Below, in pieces: positions 28,212-33,593 of a DNA stretch of 33,593 bases (the stretch's first letter is position 1; the number at the start of each line of letters is the position of its first letter). The DNA lies in contig JAGGXZ010000070.1 of the NCBI GenBank assembly GCA_021162805.1, positions 1 through 33,593 on the forward strand, read 5' to 3'. The position numbers were made by a program, and so were the translations under genes. Source of the DNA: Candidatus Poribacteria bacterium (GTDB lineage: Bacteria > Poribacteria > WGA-4E > B28-G17). The notes under the pieces were generated by a model. That model was given only the letters and a program-made list of their open reading frames with translations, did no database searches and was not told where the DNA came from.

Positions 28212-28307
28212 TCATCCAGCAGGAAGCCTGGTGGCCTCTTCCGCCCAGCAAAGCTGCAGCAGTGAAGCGGCGAGCAGCGATATAGATACGATGAAGCTCT
28301 TTATCAT
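28212..28307 (-). CDS. 31-residue ORF consisting mainly of a signal peptide
   Basis: ATG at 28305-28307, TGA at 28212-28214. The peptide (MIKSFIVSISLLAASLLQL, then CWAEEATRLPAG) has a positively charged start, a hydrophobic core and an A-E-E cleavage-like end, i.e. a complete signal peptide with a tail of about nine residues. It is the first ORF after the promoter at 28354-28382 and ends about 40 nt before the methyltransferase start. It may be the stump of a deleted secreted protein, or a leader peptide. Confidence 0.4.
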   Translation of the reverse strand: MIKSFIVSISLLAASLLQLCWAEEATRLPAG

Positions 28308-28353
28308 CTCCCAAACCTCTCATCCTCACAGAGCTGATGTTACATTTTATAAG

Positions 28354-28382
28354 ATGATAGCACATGGAAATATGCCGGTCAA
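28354..28382 (-). promoter_or_regulatory. Predicted promoter of the methyltransferase/FmdE unit
   Basis: On the minus strand TTGACC (28382-28377), 17 nt, TATCAT (28359-28354). Start near 28347. Divergent from the tldD promoter 43 nt away. Confidence 0.6.
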
Positions 28383-28424
28383 GATGAAATGTTCAACCGG
28401 AGTGAATAAGTGAATACATTTAAT

Positions 28425-28454
28425 TTGACACTTCAGGCGGAGTTGTTGTATCCT
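28425..28454 (+). promoter_or_regulatory. Predicted promoter of tldD
   Basis: Perfect TTGACA (28425-28430), 18 nt, TATCCT (28449-28454). Start near 28461, about 38 nt before the ATG at 28499. Confidence 0.55.
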
Positions 28455-28498
28455 TTAACGTCAACAGATGTCTTCCATTATCCTACGAGGTAGGGGTT

Positions 28499-29941
28499 AT
28501 GAGGGAGTTCACAGATCTCGCTCTGGACACGGCTAAGATGCACGGAGCGACATACGTCGACATAAGGATCATCTATACCCAAATCGAAACCGTATCCGTC
28601 AAAAACGGCAGGATATCTGAGCTGAGAAGACATGATGATCTCGGCTTCGGCATAAGGGTTATCGCTAATGGCGCCTGGGGTTTCTCGTCAAGTGGAACTC
28701 TATCGAAGGAGGAGATCCAGAGGGTAGCTGTGGAAGCGGTTCAAATCGCCAAGGCGAGTGCTACAACCAAGATCAAAGAGGTAACCCTGGCGTATGAACC
28801 TCCTCACGTGGACGTATGGCGGACGCCGATAAAAAAGGACCCCTTTAAGGTGCCGATCGAACGGAAGGTGGATCTGCTCATGAAGATCAACGACGCCGCC
28901 ATGAAGGTCAAGGGGATAAGTGTCGTAGAGGCGATGATGGACTTCACGCGCGAACATCAGTTTTTCGCATCCACTGAGGGAAGCTTCATCGAACAGGAGA
29001 TATATTTCGCCGGCACAGGATATCACGTGATCGCTGTCGGAAACGGTGACATGCAACGTAGATCGTATCCCGCCTCCTTCAGAGGGCAGTACATGACGAA
29101 AGGGTATGAGCTGGTGGAGGAAATACCGCTTCTGGAGAACGTCGAGCGGGTGGCTGACGAGGCGGTGATGTTGTTGACGGCAAAGAAGTGCCCCGAGATG
29201 GTGACCGATCTCATCCTTGACGGCTCTCAACTGGCGTTGCAGATCCACGAATCGATCGGGCATCCCTCCGAGCTTGATAGGGTCCTCGGAACGGAGGCGA
29301 ACTATGCCGGCACTAGCTTTCTGACGATCGATAAGCTCGGAAAGCTTCGATATGGTTCCCCGATCGTCAATGTGGTCGCCGACAGCACCATACCGAACGG
29401 TCTTGCTACGGTGGGGTATGACGATGAAGGGGTGGAGGCGCAGAGATGGCATCTTATAAAGGATGGCATTTTCGTCGGATATCTCACCTCCCGTGAGACC
29501 GCATCGGCCATAGGCGAGGAGAGAAGCCGTGGATGCATGCGAGCGGACGGGTGGAGCAGGATACCGCTGATACGCATGACCAATATCAGCCTTATGCCAG
29601 GGGAATGCACGCTGGATGAGCTGATAAATGACACCAAAGATGGCGTCTATATGGAGACGAACAAAAGCTGGAGCATAGATCAAAGGCGCATTAACTTCCA
29701 ATTCGCCACAGAGCTTGGCTGGAGGATTAAAAACGGCAAAAAGGTCGAACCGCTTAAGAACCCCTCATATCAGGGGATAACGGTGGAGTTCTGGAACTCG
29801 TGCGACGCCATCTGCAACGAGGATCACTTCGTGCTCTGGGGCATAAACAACTGTGGCAAGGGCCAGCCGGGCCAGCGGGCGCAGATGTCCCACGGGGCAG
29901 CGCCGGCGAGGTTCAGAAAGGTCAGAGTGGGAGTGGCATGA
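28499..29941 (+). CDS. tldD: TldD family metallopeptidase
   Basis: 480 residues, full length. The zinc site HESIGH is at 250-255 (H-E-x-x-x-H), the third ligand is expected in the C-terminal half near the CRRADGWSR-like region (here GCMRADGWSR). TldD normally works as a heterodimer with TldE (PmbA), cutting unfolded peptides, including maturation of microcin and degradation of antitoxins. TldE usually lies directly after TldD; here the next genes are a toxin-antitoxin pair, and no TldE is in the window. GAGGTAGGGG lies ahead of the ATG. Confidence 0.9.
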   Translation: MREFTDLALDTAKMHGATYVDIRIIYTQIETVSVKNGRISELRRHDDLGFGIRVIANGAWGFSSSGTLSKEEIQRVAVEAVQIAKASATTKIKEVTLAYEPPHVDVWRTPIKKDPFKVPIERKVDLLMKINDAAMKVKGISVVEAMMDFTREHQFFASTEGSFIEQEIYFAGTGYHVIAVGNGDMQRRSYPASFRGQYMTKGYELVEEIPLLENVERVADEAVMLLTAKKCPEMVTDLILDGSQLALQIHESIGHPSELDRVLGTEANYAGTSFLTIDKLGKLRYGSPIVNVVADSTIPNGLATVGYDDEGVEAQRWHLIKDGIFVGYLTSRETASAIGEERSRGCMRADGWSRIPLIRMTNISLMPGECTLDELINDTKDGVYMETNKSWSIDQRRINFQFATELGWRIKNGKKVEPLKNPSYQGITVEFWNSCDAICNEDHFVLWGINNCGKGQPGQRAQMSHGAAPARFRKVRVGVA

Positions 29942-29979
29942 GGTCGGCGGTTCGCAGACCAACAAAGGTAGGTGAAAAC

Positions 29980-30210
29980 ATGAGGTTCTCTCGTATTACA
30001 GTAGACCCGAAACAGATGGGGGGGGTACCTTGCATTCGCGGATTACGTATCCCTGTAGCAACGATCGTTGCCATGGTAGCAGACGGGATGACAGAGGAGG
30101 AGATCCTTAAAGCATATCCTGATCTGGAATCTGAGGACATTCGGGAAGCCCTGCTTTACGCCGCTGAAGCGGTGCGCGAGCGAGAGCTGCCCTTGGTAAC
30201 GATTTCATGA
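29980..30210 (+). CDS. DUF433 antitoxin (VapB45-like)
   Basis: 76 residues from the ATG at 29980-29982, with AGGTG 5 nt upstream. The whole length is a DUF433 domain: [26 protein letters not shown], then [16 protein letters not shown], then [11 protein letters not shown]. This is a winged-helix DNA-binding fold acting as antitoxin and autorepressor. It overlaps the next gene by 4 nt (ATGA). An in-frame ATG at 29938, itself overlapping the tldD stop, would add 14 residues with no family similarity; the inner start is preferred. No separate promoter is seen, so it may be read from tldD. Confidence 0.85.
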   Translation: MRFSRITVDPKQMGGVPCIRGLRIPVATIVAMVADGMTEEEILKAYPDLESEDIREALLYAAEAVRERELPLVTIS

Positions 30211-30590
30211 AGTTCCTGATAGATAACGCCCTTTCTCCCTTAATAGCTGAAGGATTGCGTCAGGCGGGACATGATGCTGTGCATGTTCGGGATTATCTGC
30301 TGCAATGGGCAGATGATGAAACGATCTTTGCTCGTGCTGCTGCCGAGGACAGAGTGTTAGTTTCAGCCGATACTGACTTTGGAACCCTATTGACACTCCG
30401 ACAGGAGAAAAAGCCATCTGTGATCCTATTTCGTCGAACGACAGAACGACATCCGAAGCGACAGGTGACTCTTCTTTTGGCTAATCTGCCTGCCATTCAA
30501 GAGATGCTGGAGCAAGGAGCAATCGTCATCATCGAGCAACAGCGGATCAGGGTTCGTCTGTTGCCTATCGGCGTCGACCTCAGCTTTTAA
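30207..30590 (+). CDS. DUF5615 PIN-like toxin
   Basis: 127 residues. The N-terminal [19 protein letters not shown] with Asp6, the HVRDYLL segment, and the [14 protein letters not shown] block with further Asp residues are the acidic metal-binding pattern of the DUF5615/Mut7-C-like PIN nucleases. Such proteins are the toxins of DUF433-DUF5615 (VapBC45-like) pairs and cut RNA. Translationally coupled to the antitoxin by a 4-nt overlap. No frameshift or missing acidic residue is obvious, so the pair looks intact. Confidence 0.85.
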   Translation: MKFLIDNALSPLIAEGLRQAGHDAVHVRDYLLQWADDETIFARAAAEDRVLVSADTDFGTLLTLRQEKKPSVILFRRTTERHPKRQVTLLLANLPAIQEMLEQGAIVIIEQQRIRVRLLPIGVDLSF

Positions 30591-30609
30591 GGGCATCAAG
30601 GCGATGTCG

Positions 30610-30639
30610 TTCAAAACATATTATGGAATATGCTAATAT
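30610..30639 (+). promoter_or_regulatory. Predicted promoter of lysA (extended -10)
   Basis: TTCAAA (30610-30615), 18 nt, TAATAT (30634-30639) with TG one base upstream of the -10, i.e. an extended -10. Start near 30646, leaving room only for the GAGGTGAAAGGAG site before the ATG at 30661; so no riboswitch fits. Confidence 0.5.
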
Positions 30640-30660
30640 AGCAGCATGAGGTGAAAGGAG

Positions 30661-31920
30661 ATGGACAGGTTTGAGTATCGGGATGGTGAGCTTTATTGTG
30701 AAGAGGTGAGCGTAGAGGAGATATGTAGGGATGTCGGAACGCCCGTCTACATCTACAGCCATGGAACGATACTCGACCATTACACCAAGCTGGAGAGAGC
30801 TTTCAGCGAGATCGATCATCTGATCTGTTTCTCCATAAAGAGCAACTCCAATCTGGCCGTGATAAGATCCCTGGTGAAGGCGGGCTCCGGCGTGGATATC
30901 GTATCAGGAGGGGAGCTGTATAGGGCGCTCAAAGCCGGTGCCGATCCTCGTAAGATCGTCTACGCCAGCGTCGGGAAAACCTATGACGAGATCCGAGCCG
31001 CTCTGGAGACGGGGATATTGATGTTCAACGTCGAGTCCCGCCCTGAGGCTGAGGCGATAGATAAGGTCGCCGGGGAGATAGGAGTGAAGGCCAAAGTGGC
31101 CTTCAGGATCAATCCGGATGTCGATCCCCATACCCACAGGCACATCACCACCGGCAAAAAGGAGACCAAGTTCGGGATACCTATAGATAGGGCCCTCGAG
31201 ACGTATATATGGGCGAGGGAAAATTTGAAAAGCCTCGACATCTGCGGCGTCCACTGTCATATCGGATCACAGATCACCTCCGTCCAGCCATATGTCAAAG
31301 CCCTTTCAAGGGTTGTTCCGCTCGTAGAGGAGTTGCGTCGGGCCGGGTTCCAGATAAACACGCTCAACATCGGCGGGGGATTGGGGATAATCTACAGGGA
31401 TGAGACGCCGTCAACGGCGGATGATTTCGCTGAAGCGATCCTGCCGTACATCAAGAAGACTGGATGTAAACTGCTGCTTGAGCCGGGCAGGTTCATAGTT
31501 GGCAATGCCGGAATACTCGCCACGGAGGTCATATACGTCAAACGCACGCCGACCAAGAACTTCCTGATCGTCGATGCGGCGATGAACGATTTGATCCGCC
31601 CTGCTTTCTACGACAGCTATCACAGGATCCAACCGGTCAAGATCCGAACTGACCGTAAGGATCTCTTCGATGTGGTGGGGCCGGTGTGTGAGACGGGCGA
31701 TTATTTCGCAAAAGACAGGGAGGTGAACTTCGTCGAGCCCGGAGAGTTCCTGGCCATATTCAGCGCGGGGGCATATGGGTTTACGATGTCATCCAATTAC
31801 AATTCTCGACCCAGAGCAGCTGAGGTGATGGTGATCGACGATAGATACTACATCGTCAGAAAACGGGAGACATATCTCGATCTCATCAGAGGCGAGGCGA
31901 TTCCAGGAGAGCTGATGTAG
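30661..31920 (+). CDS. lysA: Diaminopimelate decarboxylase
   Basis: 419 residues, usual length. PLP-dependent fold III decarboxylase that makes L-lysine from meso-diaminopimelate. The PLP lysine is K60 in CFSIKSNSN (YAxKAN in most relatives), followed by the HIGSQ box, LNIGGGLGI for phosphate binding, EPGRFIVGNAG, and the GPVCETGDYFAKDR segment that carries the catalytic Cys. GAGGTGAAAGGAG lies before the ATG. The next gene starts 17 nt downstream, so both are likely on one transcript. Confidence 0.95.
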   Translation: MDRFEYRDGELYCEEVSVEEICRDVGTPVYIYSHGTILDHYTKLERAFSEIDHLICFSIKSNSNLAVIRSLVKAGSGVDIVSGGELYRALKAGADPRKIVYASVGKTYDEIRAALETGILMFNVESRPEAEAIDKVAGEIGVKAKVAFRINPDVDPHTHRHITTGKKETKFGIPIDRALETYIWARENLKSLDICGVHCHIGSQITSVQPYVKALSRVVPLVEELRRAGFQINTLNIGGGLGIIYRDETPSTADDFAEAILPYIKKTGCKLLLEPGRFIVGNAGILATEVIYVKRTPTKNFLIVDAAMNDLIRPAFYDSYHRIQPVKIRTDRKDLFDVVGPVCETGDYFAKDREVNFVEPGEFLAIFSAGAYGFTMSSNYNSRPRAAEVMVIDDRYYIVRKRETYLDLIRGEAIPGELM

Positions 31921-31937
31921 TAAAGACCGAGGGGAGT

Positions 31938-33542
31938 ATGCCCAAAGGCCGAGATCTCAATCCCGGAGTTACCAAAAGATCAGTTCTCATAGGGCTGATC
32001 CTCATCCCTCCGAATATCTTCTTTCTGGTGAACAATCATGTTACGCTCAGCGGCCTACCCACCACCCTCTCCCTGTTTTATAACGTCATAATCGTGCTTC
32101 TGCTTATGGTGGCGTTTAACTCCGTCCTGAGGTTTTTTCTCCCTTCCGTGGCCCTCAAGGAAGGGGAACTCCTGACCGTCTATGTGATGTTGTCGATAGC
32201 GAGCGCGATGTCAGGACATGATATGATGCAGACGGTGGTGCCAGCGCTTACACATGGGTTCTGGTATGCTACGCCTGAAAACGACTGGAAATCACTCTTC
32301 TGGAGATATCTGCCCGATTGGCTGGTGATGTCGGACGAGAGGGAGTTAAAGATATACTATTTCGGCGGCGTATCGCTCTACTCCATGGCGAGAATCGAAC
32401 ACTGGATCAGACCCGTGCTGATGTGGACCTCTTTCTTCACCGTCCTCGCAACGGGTATGGTCTGCATAAACTCCATCCTCAGAAGGCGATGGATAGAGCA
32501 GGAGAGGCTCTCCTACCCGATCGTTCAACTGCCGCTGATGATGAGCCGAAGAAACGGGATGCTGTTCAGGTCGAAGCTGATGTGGATGGGGTTTGCCCTC
32601 GCAGGCGGGATAGATCTATTGAACGGGTTGCATATCATATTCCCCGTTCTACCGGAAATACCCGTGAGGAGATATGAGATCGGAAGGTATTTCACCTCCA
32701 AGCCGTGGAACGCTATAGGATGGACGCCGACCTATGCCTTCCCCTTCGCTATCGGCCTCTCCTTCTTCATGCCGCTCGACATGTCTTTCTCCTTCTGGTT
32801 CTTCTATCTGATCTGGAAGATGGAAAAAGTTTTGGGAAGCGCGCTGGGATTATCCAGCCTTCCCGGATTCCCTTATTCGGGGCAACAGGCGATAGGGGCG
32901 TATCTGATGCTGGCAATCATAGCTCTCCTCTCGAGCCGCAGGTATCTGAGCGGTGTCGTCCGAGCGGCCCTCAGAGGTGTTAAAGCTCCCGATGAAGCGA
33001 TGAGCTACAGGAGTATGCTGATAATACTCCTTCTAGCCTTCGGGTATCTTCTGGGCTTCACCTTCAAGGCTGGAATGGCGCTATGGGTTGGAACGATCTA
33101 CTTTCTGCTCTACTATCTGATCGGCATAAGCATAACACGGATGCGCGCCGAGCTAGGGCCGCCGACTCACGAGATGTTCCCCGTCACACCGCATAACATC
33201 ATGGTTCTCACGATCGGCTCACGCAGGTTAGGTGCACAGAATCTAACGGTTTTCGGGCTTCTGTGGGGATTCAATCGTGGATATAGGGCGCATCCGATGC
33301 CACATACGCTGGAGGGATTTAAACTGGCGGAACAGGCCGGGATTAACCTCCGACGGCTGTTCCCCGTCATGATCCTTGCCGCTGCCCTGGGGACCTTCTG
33401 TGCCTTTTGGGCTTTCATAGATATGTGTTACAGAGAGGGCGGAGTTATCTATCCTCCGTGGGGTGGTGTTTTTGTCAACCGAAAAGGGGCCCATTTGACA
33501 ATCGAAAAGAGGCCCACTTCGGGCACACTTTCCGAACTTTGA
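31938..33542 (+). pseudogene. DUF6785-like membrane protein, 3' end replaced by an insertion sequence
   Basis: 534 codons, of which the first about 510 are native. At least ten hydrophobic segments and the DUF6784/DUF6785-type features are seen: LKEGELLTVYVMLSIASAMSGHD, the FYATPEN-like FWYATPEND, RLSYPIVQLPLMM, and TRMRAELGPPTHE. These are polytopic membrane proteins of unknown function, oligopeptide-transporter-like, typically about 600-650 residues. After about residue 510 (IYPPWGG) the frame reads 24 residues encoded by the repeat-rich DNA that begins near 33467, then stops. The last membrane helices and tail are lost. GAGGGGAG precedes the ATG. Confidence 0.75.
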
Positions 33543-33593
33543 CAATTGAAAAGGGGCCCATTTGACAATTGAAAGCGAGCCCACCCCCTCAAA
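33467..33593. mobile_element. End of an insertion sequence, IS21-like (runs off the right edge)
   Basis: Four degenerate copies of a 22-nt unit close to TGACAATTGAAAAGGGGCCC lie at 33473-33494, 33496-33517, 33540-33561 and 33563-33584. Multiple terminal repeats of this sort are characteristic of IS21-family ends, which serve as transposase binding sites. The likely outer boundary is the TG at 33467-33468, inside the DUF6785 reading frame. The transposase genes would lie beyond the window; no target duplication can be checked. Confidence 0.65.

Noticed and set aside
30591-30660. A lysine riboswitch ahead of lysA
   Set aside because: The gap to the toxin gene is only 70 nt and the predicted transcript start leaves about 15 nt of leader, far too short for the L-box.

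Overview
The window looks like a chromosomal piece of an uncultivated bacterium with about 55% G+C. The gene families present are two membrane-embedded spermidine-synthase-like proteins, a DUF5107-TPR protein, DUF6785, DUF4159, a URO-D-family protein paired with a DapA-like protein, TldD and FmdE. Together they recall candidate phyla of the Poribacteria/Latescibacteria kind. That placement is inference from gene content; no rRNA or marker gene here settles it. Promoters that can be read are sigma70-like (TTGACN, 17-18 nt spacer, TATAAT-like), and most intact genes have a clear AGGAGG-type ribosome binding site.

Layout. 1-600: a minus-strand MNT-nucleotidyltransferase/HEPN toxin-antitoxin pair, with the nucleotidyltransferase broken by a frameshift. 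601-3320: a minus-strand operon of TrmO/TsaA-like protein, SDR oxidoreductase and glycosidase-like protein. 3625-9123: a minus-strand operon of stand-alone M17 N-terminal (macro-like) domain, glutamine-dependent NAD synthase, and a fused transporter-like/spermidine-synthase-like/TPR protein. 9254-13415: a divergent plus-strand unit with a CtBP-like hydroxyacid dehydrogenase and a DUF5107-TPR protein, separated by a hairpin. 13416-13819: a decayed gene. 13820-14581: an MBL-fold hydrolase, converging on 14620-18196, a minus-strand DUF362 (Tat), beta-propeller (frameshifted) and DUF4159 operon. 18197-19880: palindromes, a secreted coiled-coil/secretin-N-like protein and a 29-codon ORF with its own promoter. 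19881-21906: URO-D-family protein and DapA-like aldolase. 21897-24185: second spermidine-synthase-like membrane protein. 24301-24770: amidohydrolase pseudogene. 24802-26750: HisC and TyrA for aromatic amino acid synthesis. 26819-28307: methyltransferase and a three-piece FmdE pseudogene, with secreted-protein remnants. 28499-30590: TldD followed by a DUF433/DUF5615 toxin-antitoxin pair. 30661-33593: LysA, then a DUF6785 membrane protein cut by the repeat-rich end of an insertion sequence (IS21-like) at the window edge.

Functionally the window mixes intact core metabolism (NAD, lysine, tyrosine/phenylalanine, tRNA modification) with accessory genes, many of which are broken. At least six loci carry frameshifts, deletions or truncations, while all the long housekeeping genes are open. 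This suggests real decay of accessory genes rather than uniform sequencing error. I found no tRNA, rRNA or CRISPR array.
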